Both the position numbers and the translations under genes were made by a program. DNA of 64,000 bases, from NCBI GenBank assembly GCA_026419195.1, contig JANZZV010000003.1, positions 271,903 to 335,902 of the forward strand. Reading direction: 5' to 3'. The notes beneath the pieces were generated by a model. It did no database searches, was not told where the DNA came from, and saw nothing but the letters and a program-made list of their open reading frames with translations. The stretch is from Fervidobacterium sp. Its GTDB lineage: Bacteria; Thermotogota; Thermotogae; Thermotogales; Fervidobacteriaceae. Numbering within the stretch: position 1 is the stretch's first letter; each line of letters begins with the position of its first letter. Below, in pieces: positions 27,113 to 37,569 of the stretch.

Positions 27113-28162
27113 ATGAAAACAATGAACAAAGATACTACTACTTTCGAAGGACGACTGAAAAGAAGAATAAAAATATCTGTTGTGGGAATAGTTTTTGTAT
27201 TTACAGTTGGGACTTTATATTACTGGATTTTTGAAAAGATCCCGTTTTTAGAAGCGTTGTTTTTCACTGGTATAACAATCTCAACGGTAGGATATGGTAT
27301 TCCCAAGGAACTATCGCCGCATGGAAAATTGTTTACATTGTTACTCATATTAGTTGGACTTTCGTTTGTATTGTACAGTATTTCTTATATTACCGCAACA
27401 ATCGTTGAAGGTGAGCTTGGAAAAGTCTTCAAAAACAGACGTGTTGAAAGAAGGGTTTCAAAGATGAAATCTCATGTTATCGTCGTCGGGGTTGGTAACA
27501 TAGGTACGCAGGTGGTAAAACAACTGCTTAGATACGAAAATTACGTTGTGGCTATAGACAAAAATTTAGACGAAGAAACTGCCCTGAGCAGAATTCCTAA
27601 CGGCAAAGAAAAATTAGTATTAATCAACGGTGACGCAACAAGTGAAGATACACTTATAAAAGCTGGCATAAATCAAGCAAGGGCATTGATAACTACTCTA
27701 CCAGACGATGCGTTGAACATATTCGTTGCCTTAACAGCAAAGAACTTGAATCATAACCTTTACATAGTGTCTAACATATCGAATATAGCAAATCTAACAA
27801 AGTTCATATACGCTGGTGTTGACTATCCAATAGCTACTGCAGAAATTGCGGGTGTGAAGATAGTAGAGACTGTTGTACAAAAAAGAAGTCGAGAAGATGT
27901 GTTGGATATATTAAATATAAAAGATAAGATTTTCAAAGTAGAGGTCGTCGACATTAGAAACACAAAACTTGCAAAGAAGAAAATAGAAGATTTAAGGTTA
28001 AAGGAAAATTATAACCTTTTTATAGTTGCTGTTATAAAAGATAATGACTTTTTGCTTGGGCCATCTAAGAACCATGTAATCAATGAAGATGAGAAATTGG
28101 TTGTTTTTGGAGAAGAGCGAGGACTTGAAAGATTTAGAAAAGACTTTCTTGAGAAAATATAA
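27113..28162 (+). CDS. Two-helix potassium channel with TrkA-N (RCK) domain
   Basis: An approximately 349-aa ion channel. Two transmembrane helices (about residues 20-40 and 80-105) flank the selectivity filter TISTVGYG. A Rossmann-type RCK domain begins [14 protein letters not shown] near 120, with an acidic residue (AIDKN) ending the second strand; a TrkA-C-like part follows. RCK domains open or close such channels in response to ligands or nucleotides. The start is uncertain: ATG 27113 or 27122, or TTG 27101; none has a good ribosome site. Confidence 0.9.
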   Translation: MKTMNKDTTTFEGRLKRRIKISVVGIVFVFTVGTLYYWIFEKIPFLEALFFTGITISTVGYGIPKELSPHGKLFTLLLILVGLSFVLYSISYITATIVEGELGKVFKNRRVERRVSKMKSHVIVVGVGNIGTQVVKQLLRYENYVVAIDKNLDEETALSRIPNGKEKLVLINGDATSEDTLIKAGINQARALITTLPDDALNIFVALTAKNLNHNLYIVSNISNIANLTKFIYAGVDYPIATAEIAGVKIVETVVQKRSREDVLDILNIKDKIFKVEVVDIRNTKLAKKKIEDLRLKENYNLFIVAVIKDNDFLLGPSKNHVINEDEKLVVFGEERGLERFRKDFLEKI

Positions 28163-28199
28163 GAGAAAAAACAATAAAGAAGTCTTAGGAGGGAACCTT

Positions 28200-29246
28200 A
28201 TGAAATTGAAGACGATGACTATGGAATGGACAGGTGACAGTCTAATACTCGTAGACCAAAGAAGACTTCCTTTTGAGGAAGTTTACGTTACATGTGCAGA
28301 TTATAGGGCTGTAGCACTTGCCATAAGAGAGATGGTTGTAAGAGGTGCACCGGCCATAGGAGCATCAGCTGCATTTGGATACGTGCTTGGTGCAAAGGAG
28401 ATACTCAAAAAAAGCTATAATTATGAACAAGTTGTTTCGCAAATGAGAAATGTTAAGGAAACCCTTGGAAGAACCCGCCCAACCGCTGTTAATTTGTTCT
28501 GGGCCCTCGAAAGAATGGAAAAAAGATTGTTATCTCATGGAAAATACGAAGGTTTGATTAGGATTTTGGAAGAAGAAGCAATGACAATAGCTAAGGAGGA
28601 CATAGAGGTTAATAAGGCTATTGGCAGAAATGGCGCCGAATTAATCAAAGACGGATTTACTGTGCTAACACACTGCAATGCTGGAGCCCTTGCAACAGTG
28701 GATTATGGAACAGCACTTGGTGTGTTGCGGGCCGCTAAAGAACAAGGCAAACGAATCAGAGTATTCGTTGACGAGACAAGACCTTATCTACAAGGTGCAA
28801 GACTAACTGCATGGGAACTTATGAAAGATGGATTTGATGTAACACTTATAAGTGATAATATGGCAGGTTGGGTTATGAAACAAGGTAAGATCAATGCGGT
28901 GATAGTTGGTGCTGATAGAATAGCAGCAAATGGTGACGTAGCAAACAAAATAGGCACTTACATGGTGGCAGTACTTGCGAAAAAGCACAACATCCCATTT
29001 TATGTTGCTGCTCCGACAAGTACCTTAGACTTATCACTCAGTAACGGTATGCAGATTCCCATTGAAGAACGCTCACATGAAGAAGTAGCCACATGCGGAG
29101 GCAAAAGGATAGCACCCAACAACGTAAATGTTTATAATCCGGCATTCGATGTCACAGAACATGAACTTGTGACTGCAATTATAACAGAGAAGGGAATTGT
29201 GTATCCACCGTATGAAGAAAACCTAAGAAAATTGTTGGGAGAGTGA
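28200..29246 (+). CDS. mtnA: S-methyl-5-thioribose-1-phosphate isomerase
   Basis: A 348-aa enzyme of methionine salvage that converts methylthioribose-1-phosphate to methylthioribulose-1-phosphate. Diagnostic motifs are [32 protein letters not shown] (catalytic Cys), [18 protein letters not shown] and [18 protein letters not shown] (catalytic Asp). The start at 28200 follows TAGGAGGGAAC; an open frame runs 39 codons further upstream into the channel gene but is not a likely start. Confidence 0.97.
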   Translation: MKLKTMTMEWTGDSLILVDQRRLPFEEVYVTCADYRAVALAIREMVVRGAPAIGASAAFGYVLGAKEILKKSYNYEQVVSQMRNVKETLGRTRPTAVNLFWALERMEKRLLSHGKYEGLIRILEEEAMTIAKEDIEVNKAIGRNGAELIKDGFTVLTHCNAGALATVDYGTALGVLRAAKEQGKRIRVFVDETRPYLQGARLTAWELMKDGFDVTLISDNMAGWVMKQGKINAVIVGADRIAANGDVANKIGTYMVAVLAKKHNIPFYVAAPTSTLDLSLSNGMQIPIEERSHEEVATCGGKRIAPNNVNVYNPAFDVTEHELVTAIITEKGIVYPPYEENLRKLLGE

Positions 29247-29253
29247 ATAATCT

Positions 29254-30525
29254 ATGGTAGATCTAAAGTTGCTGAGAAAATCGCCGGAGATTTTTTACGA
29301 AGCTCTGAGAAAAAGAAATCAATCAACCGAAATATTAGATGAAATAATCGCTCTTGACAAAGAGTGGAGAAACTACCTTAATACTGTGAACAATCTTAAA
29401 GCAAAAAGAAATGAACTGTCAAAACTTGTTGCTAAGTACAAAGCTGAAGGTAGGTCAGAAGTTGAGGATATAATTTCAGAAAGCAAAAAGATAGGTGATG
29501 AAATAACCCAGTACGAGGCAAAACAAAAAGAACTTGAAGACAAAATGTTCGAGCTTGCTTTGTACATCCCAAACATCCCCCATGAGAGTGTACCTGTTGG
29601 GAAAGACGAAACAGAAAATGTTGAAATAAGAAAATGGGGAGAACCAAGGAAATTTGACTTTGAACCAAAAGCACATTGGGATATCGGTCCGGAACTTGGC
29701 ATGCTTGATTTCGATAGGGGTGCTAAGTTAAGTGGGTCAAGGTTCACGGTGATGTTTGGTGCAATTGCCAAACTTGAAAGGGCTATAGCTCAATTTATGC
29801 TCGATGTACACACACAAAATGGTTACACAGAAGTAAATGTTCCGCACCTTGTAAAAAGAGAAACTATAACAGCCACGGGGCAACTACCAAAGTTTTCTGA
29901 AGAACTTTACACATGTGAAAAGGATGATTTATTCCTTATCCCAACTGCGGAGGTGTCACTTGTAGCATTGCATATTAATGAAATTATTGAAGAAAGTAAA
30001 CTTCCTATAAAATATACAGCTTTCACCCCATGCTATAGAAGAGAGGCGGGAAGTTATGGAAAAGATGTACGAGGACTTATCAGACAACATCAGTTTGAAA
30101 AAGTTGAATTAGTGTGGTTTACAACACCAGAAAGATCATTTGAAGATCTTGAACAATTAACACGTGATGCGGAAAAAATATTACAATTACTTGAATTACC
30201 TTACCGAGTTATCGCATTGTGTACAGGCGATCTAGGATTTGCCGCTGCTAAGACGTACGATATCGAGGTGTGGTTACCATCTTACAATGCATATAAAGAA
30301 ATTTCTTCGTGTAGTAACGTTACAGATTTTCAAGCACGCAGAGGAAACATGAGATACAGAACAAAGGATGGTAAGATAAATTACGTTCATACTTTAAATG
30401 GTTCAGGTCTTGCAATTGGAAGAACACTTGTTGCCATTATCGAGAATTATCAAAATTCTGATGGAACAATAACCGTTCCAAGAGTCTTAAGACCATATAT
30501 GGGAGTAGATATAATTGGAAAGTAA
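29254..30525 (+). CDS. serS: Seryl-tRNA synthetase
   Basis: A 423-aa class II synthetase that charges tRNA-Ser and initiates selenocysteine-type charging in organisms that use it. The N-terminal half (about 30-100) is the long antiparallel coiled-coil arm that contacts the tRNA variable loop. Motif 2 is [25 protein letters not shown] (split near residue 270). Motif 3 is near [20 protein letters not shown]. Length is normal. It starts 7 bases after the mtnA stop. Confidence 0.98.
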   Translation: MVDLKLLRKSPEIFYEALRKRNQSTEILDEIIALDKEWRNYLNTVNNLKAKRNELSKLVAKYKAEGRSEVEDIISESKKIGDEITQYEAKQKELEDKMFELALYIPNIPHESVPVGKDETENVEIRKWGEPRKFDFEPKAHWDIGPELGMLDFDRGAKLSGSRFTVMFGAIAKLERAIAQFMLDVHTQNGYTEVNVPHLVKRETITATGQLPKFSEELYTCEKDDLFLIPTAEVSLVALHINEIIEESKLPIKYTAFTPCYRREAGSYGKDVRGLIRQHQFEKVELVWFTTPERSFEDLEQLTRDAEKILQLLELPYRVIALCTGDLGFAAAKTYDIEVWLPSYNAYKEISSCSNVTDFQARRGNMRYRTKDGKINYVHTLNGSGLAIGRTLVAIIENYQNSDGTITVPRVLRPYMGVDIIGK

Positions 30526-30573
30526 AAATAGTTCTTATGTCAAATGAAACTTACAAAGGGTGAGTATTTGTAC

Positions 30574-32469
30574 ATGAAAGATACTTTCAAAAGCAGAGAA
30601 ATGATAGACAAGATTCGCAAAATGAACTACGATGAGCTTTACAAATTTGCAAATCAAATAAGAGAATACATGATCTCGGTGATCTCTCAAAATGGTGGGC
30701 ATCTTGCAAGCAACCTTGGTACAGTGGAACTCACGTTGGCACTGTATCGAGTATTTGATCCATTTGATGACTACATAATCTGGGACACTGGGCATCAAGC
30801 TTATACACACAAATTGTTAACTGGTCGTTGGGAAGAATTCAAAACACTCAGAAAGTTCGGTGGAATTTCCGGATTTACAAATATATTCGAGAGCGAAGTT
30901 GACAGGTTTGGTGCTGGCCACGTTGGTACTTCAATAGCAGCTGCTCTTGGGATTGAAAAAGCACTGAACTTGGAGGGTAAGAAAGCAAACGTTTTAGTGA
31001 TAATAGGAGACGGAGCATTGACCAGTGGTCAAGCACTCGAAGCCTTAAATCAGATTAAGAGCCAAAATTCAAAGATTAAAATAATTTTGAACAGCAATGG
31101 AATGAGTATTTCTAAGAACGTTGGAGGACTTTCGATGTTATTAGAAACACTCAGAACAAATAAAATTTACTTAACACTTAAAGAAAGCATAAAGAAAGGT
31201 ATGAATGATAATGTCGAGTTTGAATTGAAAAAAATCCGTGAAGCCTTGAAAGTTGCATTAATTGGCGAAGATTTCTTCGAATCTATAGGCTTAAAACATT
31301 TTGGACCAGTGGATGGACACGATCTAAAAATCTTAGAAGAAGCCTTTAAGCAAATAAAGGGCTATCCATACCCAACTGTGTTAACTGTTTTTACCGTGAA
31401 AGGGAAGGGTTACACCCATTCAGAAACCAACCCTACGAGATATCATGGTGTAGAAAAATTTGATCCGGATTCAGGAGACTTTGACAAACCTGAAGATACG
31501 TTCTCTTACAGCGAGGTATTCGGAAGAGTTATCACTAAATTAGCAAAAGATGACAGAAAAATCGTGGCGCTAACCGCCGCAATGCCAGATGGCACGGGAC
31601 TGAGTACATTTGCCAAATCGTTTCCAGAAAGATTCATAGATCTTGGTATTACAGAACAGTCCGTAGTAACATACGCAGGTGGGCTTGCTTTAATGGGTTA
31701 CAAGCCTGTTGTTGCCATATATTCAACTTTTCTTCAAAGAGCGTACGATCAGATAGTCCACGATATAGCACTCCAAAACCTTAATGTTTTGTTTACCATA
31801 GATAGGGCTGGACTTGTGGGAACAGATGGACCAACTCATCACGGTGTTTTTGACATTGCTTATCTAAGAAGTATTCCCAGATTAAAAATTCTTACTCCAA
31901 TCAATGCATCAGACCTGGTAAGTATGCTGTATGCTATTTTAACGCAGCGTGACAAATACAAAGGTCCAATAGCAATTAGGTATCCACGCGATGTTGAATT
32001 TGGAAATTTAGACAAGATTTGTGATAAAATAGAACACGAAGACCCATTTAAGTGGAAAATATTGGTAAAAGGAAAAAATATAGCTTTACTTAGCGTTGGA
32101 ACTATTACACAAGAATATATTGAAATGTGCAAAAGAAATGATTATACGCTCGTTGGAGTAAGAAGTGTGAAACCATTTGACGAACAAGTCCTAGAAAATG
32201 TAATTCATGAACATAATTTCATTTTCACGATAGAAGAGGCATGTCTATTAGGGGGGTTTGGAGAAGGTTTATCTTGCCATTATGTGAACAACTTATCTTG
32301 GAAGTATCCGGAGACCAAGATATTTAATCTTGGAATTCCAGATGAATTCATCCAACATGGAACAAGAAAAGAATTGTTGAAATTGGTAGGTCTTGATAAC
32401 AAAAGTGTAGAAATCGTTGTAAAAGAGACTGTTGAGAAATACCTGATGAAAGGAGTGAAAAATTTATGA
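30574..32469 (+). CDS. dxs: 1-deoxy-D-xylulose-5-phosphate synthase
   Basis: An approximately 631-aa thiamine-diphosphate enzyme that joins pyruvate and glyceraldehyde 3-phosphate in the first step of the MEP isoprenoid pathway. The ThDP motif is GDGALTSGQALEALN. The transketolase-type pyrimidine-binding domain holds GITEQS and DRAGLVGTDGPTHHGVFD. I choose ATG 30574, about 9 bases after AAAGGGTGAG; ATG 30544 is upstream of that ribosome site. The stop is fused to the next start (ATGA). Confidence 0.97.
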   Translation: MKDTFKSREMIDKIRKMNYDELYKFANQIREYMISVISQNGGHLASNLGTVELTLALYRVFDPFDDYIIWDTGHQAYTHKLLTGRWEEFKTLRKFGGISGFTNIFESEVDRFGAGHVGTSIAAALGIEKALNLEGKKANVLVIIGDGALTSGQALEALNQIKSQNSKIKIILNSNGMSISKNVGGLSMLLETLRTNKIYLTLKESIKKGMNDNVEFELKKIREALKVALIGEDFFESIGLKHFGPVDGHDLKILEEAFKQIKGYPYPTVLTVFTVKGKGYTHSETNPTRYHGVEKFDPDSGDFDKPEDTFSYSEVFGRVITKLAKDDRKIVALTAAMPDGTGLSTFAKSFPERFIDLGITEQSVVTYAGGLALMGYKPVVAIYSTFLQRAYDQIVHDIALQNLNVLFTIDRAGLVGTDGPTHHGVFDIAYLRSIPRLKILTPINASDLVSMLYAILTQRDKYKGPIAIRYPRDVEFGNLDKICDKIEHEDPFKWKILVKGKNIALLSVGTITQEYIEMCKRNDYTLVGVRSVKPFDEQVLENVIHEHNFIFTIEEACLLGGFGEGLSCHYVNNLSWKYPETKIFNLGIPDEFIQHGTRKELLKLVGLDNKSVEIVVKETVEKYLMKGVKNL

Positions 32470-32795
32470 AATTCCAGACAGAATACGGAGAAGTCGAAAT
32501 AACTGTAAATGCCATCAGAAAACTTGTTTACTTAGCTGTTATGGAAACTTATGGACCAATAAGCATAGGAACAGATAATTGGTTTTCAAAATGGTTTTCC
32601 TCAGAAGAAGGAAAAATAAAAGTTGAAGAGGATGAATATGGAAGAATCACTGTAGATATATTCGTCGAAGTTGAATACGGTACAAAGGTTACAGAAGTTG
32701 GAAGAAATATAGAGGAAAACGTAAAACACAAACTTTCTCACTTTGCAAATTGCGACAACGTGGAAGTCAACGTCCACATCATTGGTGTAAGATAG
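32466..32795 (+). CDS. Asp23/Gls24 family protein
   Basis: A 109-aa protein with the family pattern YGEVEITVNAIRKLVYLAVMETYG at the N-terminus and VDIFVEVEYGTKVTEVGRNIEENVKHKL later. Asp23-type proteins are small, abundant and often placed just before DAK2/FakA genes, as here. The molecular role is not settled; roles in envelope stress and fatty-acid kinase function have been suggested. The ATG overlaps the dxs stop, after AAGGAGTG. Confidence 0.92.
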   Translation: MKFQTEYGEVEITVNAIRKLVYLAVMETYGPISIGTDNWFSKWFSSEEGKIKVEEDEYGRITVDIFVEVEYGTKVTEVGRNIEENVKHKLSHFANCDNVEVNVHIIGVR

Positions 32796-32810
32796 AAATG
32801 AGGTGATAAT

Positions 32811-34427
32811 TTGACCACAAGCATAAATGGAGTTGAATTGAAAGGTATCTTCATGAAAGGTACCGAAAATTTGTTGGCCCATAGAGACGAGATAAACGCA
32901 CTAAATGTTTTTCCGGTGCCTGATGGAGACACTGGCTCAAATATGAGCTCAACATTGCTTGAAGCTTGCAAATATCTGGAAAATCTCAGCGACACAAAAT
33001 TGAAAAATGTGCTTGATGCAATCAAGCGTGGAACACTGATGGGGGCAAGGGGAAATTCTGGAGTTATACTTTCCCAAATCTTTCGAGGTTTTTGCGAAGC
33101 ACTTGATAAAAAATCAAAACTTACAGTGGCTGATTTTGTAAAAGGAATTAAAAGCTCTAAAGAAGTTGCATACAAAGCAGTTTTAAAACCTGTCGAAGGT
33201 ACTATATTAACTGTTGTTAGAATGTTGGATGAGCACTCAAGAGAACTAGCATCTTTGGAGAGCTTTGAACAACTTTTTGAAAAAATGGAAGAAATTGCAT
33301 TAGATGCCGTGAAAAAAACACCTTCTCTTTTACCTAAGCTCAGAGAAGCCAACGTTGTCGATGCCGGTGCCAAAGGGCTTTATTACATTATCCAAGGATT
33401 CAAAATGTACATGCTTGGCGATACAAGGATCAATTTGGAAGGCGTTGAAACAAAACCTGCAGAAGAAATATCGATAGCCCTCGAAGAATTAAAATACCAA
33501 TATTGTACAGAATTGATTGTTCAAACAAAGAAAGTGATATCTGTTAACGAACGACAAATACTTGAGTCATACTTAAACGAAATTGGTGATTCTGTGGTGT
33601 TCTTTGTCCAGGACGATGTGATAAAGTTGCATGTGCATACAAATAATCCAGGTAACGTTATAGAGAGGTTTTTAAAACATGGCGACCTTGTTAAGGTGAA
33701 GATAGATAACATGAAAATGCAACACGAACACGTTGCAGGAGAGTTATATGCCAAGAAAGAAAGGAAAAAACTTGCATTTGTCTCAGTTTCCCCGGGTGAA
33801 GGTATATCAAAGGTGCTCAAAGATCTTGGAGTAGACGAGATCGTTTCAGGAGGGCAATCGATGAATCCAAGTATGGCAGATATACTCGATGCTGTAAGAA
33901 GAGCAAACGCTGAACATGTGATAGTATTCCCAAACAATTCCAACATAATCCTTGCGGCGGAACAAGCTGCAAAAGTTGCTGAAAAAGAAGGAATCAAAGT
34001 GATAGTCATAAAAACAACAAATGTGCAAGAAAATATAATGGGAATGATTTACAAAATCGGCGAGGAACCTGAAGAGGTAGTAAATAGTATAAACGAAAAT
34101 ATCCAAAAAACTGTGGCTATATCAATAACTATAGCGGTAAGAGATTCAAAGTATTCTGGCGAGAAGATTAAAAAAGGAGAATATCTAGGTTTTCTAGCCA
34201 AGGAATTAGTTTCTCATCACAGAAATCTTCCAAACGTACTTGATAAAATCTATCAAAAATGCAAAATGGAGGAAAAGGAAATCTTAACAGTATTTGTTGG
34301 TTTAAATGCAACACCAATTGAACAGAGTATCGTTGAAAAATATACAAAAAAGAAATACCCAAATATACAAATCGAATTTCTACAAGGTGGTCAACCACAT
34401 TACCCATTTTTGATGATGGTAGAATAA
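32811..34427 (+). CDS. DAK2 domain protein (YloV/FakA type)
   Basis: A 538-aa protein with an N-terminal DAK2 kinase-like domain (NVFPVPDGDTGSNMSSTLLEA near residue 28 and GARGNSGVILSQIFRGF near 74, both ATP/Mg-binding). A middle domain and a C-terminal DegV-like part (about 320-538) follow. In Staphylococcus the equivalent FakA phosphorylates fatty acids presented by FakB; the same is inferred here. No FakB gene is in the window. It has a TTG start after GAGGTGATAAT. Confidence 0.92.
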   Translation: MTTSINGVELKGIFMKGTENLLAHRDEINALNVFPVPDGDTGSNMSSTLLEACKYLENLSDTKLKNVLDAIKRGTLMGARGNSGVILSQIFRGFCEALDKKSKLTVADFVKGIKSSKEVAYKAVLKPVEGTILTVVRMLDEHSRELASLESFEQLFEKMEEIALDAVKKTPSLLPKLREANVVDAGAKGLYYIIQGFKMYMLGDTRINLEGVETKPAEEISIALEELKYQYCTELIVQTKKVISVNERQILESYLNEIGDSVVFFVQDDVIKLHVHTNNPGNVIERFLKHGDLVKVKIDNMKMQHEHVAGELYAKKERKKLAFVSVSPGEGISKVLKDLGVDEIVSGGQSMNPSMADILDAVRRANAEHVIVFPNNSNIILAAEQAAKVAEKEGIKVIVIKTTNVQENIMGMIYKIGEEPEEVVNSINENIQKTVAISITIAVRDSKYSGEKIKKGEYLGFLAKELVSHHRNLPNVLDKIYQKCKMEEKEILTVFVGLNATPIEQSIVEKYTKKKYPNIQIEFLQGGQPHYPFLMMVE

Positions 34428-34478
34428 GCAGCTGAATGATTCTGTTGTAAAATCAAAAATCCGAATACGAGGTGTTTT

Positions 34479-34928
34479 ATGCGCGAAGTTATGAAAGTAT
34501 CGAATGTTGATGATAGGTACATTTATTTGTCGTTAAGTGTAAGTGAAACAACCTGTTCAACGTGCGCTATAGCTGGTTCTTGTTCAATTAAAGAAAGTGG
34601 TAAAGAGCTGAGAATATTAAAAAATTCTGTGAGAAAGGAATTTTTACCGTTGGCTCCTGGGGATATAGTCGTTGTTGATATGAAGTACAATCAAGCTGTA
34701 CTTTCATTAATAGTTTATGGGATACCGCTCTTGGGATTTATCGTAGGTATATTGTTAGGTTATTTTCTTAAATTATCAGACATAGCATCTTTTATTATAG
34801 GTATACTACTTGCTGGTGGAAGTACTGTTGTATCACGTACATTCGATAAAAAATACAAAATAGATATATTAGATGTAAAGCATCAAAACTTAACAAAAGA
34901 TCTTATTTCTGAATACACGGAGAACTAG
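34479..34928 (+). CDS. rseC: RseC/MucC-like membrane protein (SoxR-reducing family)
   Basis: A 149-aa protein with an N-terminal Cys-rich cytoplasmic segment (CSTCAIAGSC, about residues 26-35), then VRKEFLPLAPGDIVVVDM and two transmembrane helices (about 75-92 and 98-115). This is the layout of RseC, which takes part in reduction of iron-sulfur SoxR and envelope stress control elsewhere. No sigma-E genes are near. The start follows CGAGGTG. Confidence 0.85.
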   Translation: MREVMKVSNVDDRYIYLSLSVSETTCSTCAIAGSCSIKESGKELRILKNSVRKEFLPLAPGDIVVVDMKYNQAVLSLIVYGIPLLGFIVGILLGYFLKLSDIASFIIGILLAGGSTVVSRTFDKKYKIDILDVKHQNLTKDLISEYTEN

Positions 34929-34981
34929 CACCCCATTTTTACTTTTCAAAAAAGTTTGCTTTTCCCACAGGGGGGATAAAA

Positions 34982-35740
34982 GTGATTTATTCTTTCAAAG
35001 AAGGAGTTTCTGAAAAAGGTTGGGTTGTAATAGTACATGGACTTGGTGAACACATAGGTAGATACGAAAAATTAATCAATATACTAAAAGAATCATCTTA
35101 CGGCGTGATTGGATTTGACCTGCCAGGTCATGGTAAAAGTTCTGGAAAACGTGGTCATACTTGTATTGAAGATGTACTGGAAATAATAGATGAACTAACT
35201 AAACAAACAAAATCTTTCTCGCTGTTTGGGCACAGTCTTGGTGGATTAATAGCCATAAGATACGCTCAAACAAGACCACAAAAAGTTGAAAAACTTATTG
35301 TCTCATCACCGGCATTGTACATTAAACCAAGTAACTCGCAGAAGATAATATTAAACCTATTTGCATACACTTTGCCAAGTTTGGCAGTTAGCAACGGCAT
35401 AGAGCCAAGATTACTCTCTCGAAACATGGAAGCTGTACAAAAGTACATTTCCGATCCACTTGTTCATGATAGAATATCTATAAAGCTTGGTAAAAGCATG
35501 CTCAAAAACTTGCAAAATGCACACGAACAAGTTGAAAGAATAACATGTCCTGTTGCCATATTAGTTGGTACTGAAGATAAAGTAACTCCTCCACATGGTG
35601 CAAGAAGCTTTTATGAGAGGTTAAAAGTTAAGAAGATACTAAGAGAGTTTGAAGGTGGATACCATGAATTATTTGAAGATCCAGAATATTCTGAGCAATT
35701 TTATAAAGAAGTGATAAAATTTCTACAAGAAGACTTCTAA
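34982..35740 (+). CDS. Alpha/beta hydrolase, monoacylglycerol-lipase-like
   Basis: A 252-aa cytoplasmic serine hydrolase. It has the oxyanion-region HGLGEHIGRYEKL, the GFDLPGHGKSSGKRGH segment typical of monoglyceride lipases, the nucleophile elbow GHSLGG, the acid in VGTEDKVTPP and the terminal His in GGYHELFED. It probably cleaves short lipid esters. The GTG start follows CAGGGGGGATAAA. Confidence 0.9.
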   Translation: MIYSFKEGVSEKGWVVIVHGLGEHIGRYEKLINILKESSYGVIGFDLPGHGKSSGKRGHTCIEDVLEIIDELTKQTKSFSLFGHSLGGLIAIRYAQTRPQKVEKLIVSSPALYIKPSNSQKIILNLFAYTLPSLAVSNGIEPRLLSRNMEAVQKYISDPLVHDRISIKLGKSMLKNLQNAHEQVERITCPVAILVGTEDKVTPPHGARSFYERLKVKKILREFEGGYHELFEDPEYSEQFYKEVIKFLQEDF

Positions 35741-35756
35741 TTAGGAGAGATAAAGT

Positions 35757-36200
35757 ATGTACAAAACACGATTGGGTGATTTTGACTTGAACGAAAATGA
35801 AATACTCTTTTTCCCCGAAGGTATCCCTGGATTCGAAAGTTTAAAAAAGTTTGCGATTATAGCTTTAGAAGAGACAAGACCTATATTTTGGCTTGTAAGC
35901 CTCGAGGATGAAACTGTTGCATTACCCATAATAGATCCATGGATTGTAGAAGAAGACTATGAGGTTGAATTATCACAAAATGAATTACAAATACTTAAAA
36001 TAGAAGATCCAAATGATTTAGTAGTATGGTGTGTTGTAACTATACCAATTGGAAAACCGGAGGAAACAACTGTAAATCTCAAAGCACCGATCGTAATAAA
36101 TCTAAAAAATGGGATAGGATTGCAAGTAATATTGGAAAAATATGAGCTAAAACATCAAATAAAAAAAAAGTATGACCCAACGCTGAAAAGTGGTGATTAA
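35757..36200 (+). CDS. fliW: Flagellar assembly factor FliW
   Basis: A 147-aa protein with the FliW pattern [19 protein letters not shown], then [19 protein letters not shown] and the closing [19 protein letters not shown]. FliW binds both flagellin and CsrA; when flagellin is exported, free FliW releases CsrA control of flagellin mRNA. It lies directly before csrA, the standard pair, although the flagellar structural genes are 20 kb away. Ribosome site AGGAGAG. Confidence 0.96.
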   Translation: MYKTRLGDFDLNENEILFFPEGIPGFESLKKFAIIALEETRPIFWLVSLEDETVALPIIDPWIVEEDYEVELSQNELQILKIEDPNDLVVWCVVTIPIGKPEETTVNLKAPIVINLKNGIGLQVILEKYELKHQIKKKYDPTLKSGD

Positions 36201-36201
36201 A

Positions 36202-36453
36202 ATGCTTGTTTTGTCCAGAAAAATAGGTGAAAGCATTATAATAGGGGATAATATAGAAATTAAGGTTTTGAAGATAGAAGGTGGAAGCGTAAAAATTGGT
36301 GTAATAGCTCCACCAAGTGTAAGAGTTTACAGGCAAGAAATATATAAAAATGTCGCAGAGCAAAATAAACAAGCCATTACAGAAACGCCTGAAAAATTAA
36401 AGGAAATAACCTATTTAAAGGAGGTTTTGAAAAATGTCAATAAAAATCGATGA
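36202..36453 (+). CDS. csrA: Translational regulator CsrA
   Basis: An 83-aa homodimeric RNA-binding protein that blocks ribosome sites containing GGA. It starts [20 protein letters not shown], the invariant CsrA N-terminus, followed by [32 protein letters not shown] 36202 is right; the GTG at 36190 lies in the ribosome site AGTGGTGA. The last 20 bases overlap gatC, so the gatC ribosome site AAAGGAGG lies inside csrA. Confidence 0.97.
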   Translation: MLVLSRKIGESIIIGDNIEIKVLKIEGGSVKIGVIAPPSVRVYRQEIYKNVAEQNKQAITETPEKLKEITYLKEVLKNVNKNR

Positions 36454-36721
36454 TAAACTCATCCAACACCTTTCGAAACTCTCAAGATTGACCGTTTCTG
36501 ACATCCAGAAGCTAAAAAACGATCTACAAAAGATCTTGGACTACTTCGAAATACTTTCAGAAGTAAACACCGAAAACGTGGAACCAATGTATACTCCTAT
36601 AGAAGAAAGCTTTGAACCACGTTCAGCAGAACCTAAAAGTTGTGAAAATGTGCAAGAAATTATAGATAACTTTCCAGATAGAGTTGGTAGACTGATAAAA
36701 GTGCCAGGGATTTACGGATAA
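36434..36721 (+). CDS. gatC: Glutamyl/aspartyl-tRNA amidotransferase subunit C
   Basis: A 95-aa subunit with the GatC pattern [15 protein letters not shown] and the conserved [20 protein letters not shown]. It stabilises the GatA/GatB complex that converts Glu-tRNA-Gln and Asp-tRNA-Asn to the amidated forms. gatA and gatB are not in the window. Translation starts inside csrA. Confidence 0.95.
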   Translation: MSIKIDDKLIQHLSKLSRLTVSDIQKLKNDLQKILDYFEILSEVNTENVEPMYTPIEESFEPRSAEPKSCENVQEIIDNFPDRVGRLIKVPGIYG

Positions 36722-36728
36722 ATCTGCT

Positions 36729-37097
36729 ATGGAGAAACTGTGCAAACCCAAAAAAGATTGGCAAATAGCAGAAAATTTAGCGGTAGAATATTTAGAAAAG
36801 GCTAAAAGATATAAAATACTCGAAAAGAATTTTAGAACTCCTTTTGGAGAGATAGACATAATAGCGTGCTGCAAAGATGTGGTAATATTTGTCGAAGTCA
36901 AATCTGGAAATGGAAAACGCATACTACCTTCTGAACGTGTTGATAAAGAAAAATTCGATAAAATCATAAAAGTTGCAGAGTACTATTTGGAACATCGTTT
37001 GAAAGATAAAATTTATACTAAAGTACAGATCGATGTTGTGGAAGTTGTAGGTTCAGCGATTAAACACTACGAAGATATAGGGTGGGATTTCAGTTGA
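36729..37097 (+). CDS. YraN/UPF0102 family nuclease-like protein
   Basis: A 122-aa protein of the UPF0102 family, which has a restriction-endonuclease-like fold. Visible are A-E-N-L-A-V-E-Y-L near residue 15, the [20 protein letters not shown] core with the D...E-V-K nuclease motif (about residues 43-57), and VQIDVVEV near the end. Function in cells is not established. The stop overlaps the smpB TTG start. Confidence 0.92.
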   Translation: MEKLCKPKKDWQIAENLAVEYLEKAKRYKILEKNFRTPFGEIDIIACCKDVVIFVEVKSGNGKRILPSERVDKEKFDKIIKVAEYYLEHRLKDKIYTKVQIDVVEVVGSAIKHYEDIGWDFS

Positions 37098-37543
37098 AAA
37101 TAATAGCTACAAACAAAAAAGCTTACACTGATTACTTAATCAACGAAACATACGAGGCAGGAATCGTTTTGGTTGGTACGGAAGTTAAATCATTAAGAGA
37201 ACATGGAGCAAGCTTCAAGGACTCATTTTGCAAAGTTAAAGACGGTGAACTTTGGCTATTGAATCTACATATACCACCTTACCGATTTGGTAACATATAC
37301 AACCACGAACCGGAAAGACCAAGAAAACTGTTGTTACACAGAAAAGAGATAGATAGAATATGGGGTAAAATAAGGCAAGAAGGTTATACTATCATCCCAA
37401 CGAAGATTTACTTCAATAACCAAGGGAAGGTCAAAGTAGAAATAGCAGTAGCAAAGGGTAAAAAGAGTTATGATAAACGTGAAGAGATAAAGAAAAAAGA
37501 AACACAAAAAAAGATAAAAGAGTACTTAAAATACAACAAATAA
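37094..37543 (+). CDS. smpB: SsrA-binding protein SmpB
   Basis: A 149-aa tmRNA partner in rescue of stalled ribosomes. Motifs: [26 protein letters not shown] (split near residue 30), [24 protein letters not shown] and the basic tail [19 protein letters not shown] choose TTG 37094 (fused to the upstream TGA) because AGGGTGGG lies 8 bases ahead; the GTG at 37082 is inside that site. Confidence 0.96.
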   Translation: MKIIATNKKAYTDYLINETYEAGIVLVGTEVKSLREHGASFKDSFCKVKDGELWLLNLHIPPYRFGNIYNHEPERPRKLLLHRKEIDRIWGKIRQEGYTIIPTKIYFNNQGKVKVEIAVAKGKKSYDKREEIKKKETQKKIKEYLKYNK

Positions 37544-37569
37544 AAGTCTTTGAAGGGAGATGTATAACT

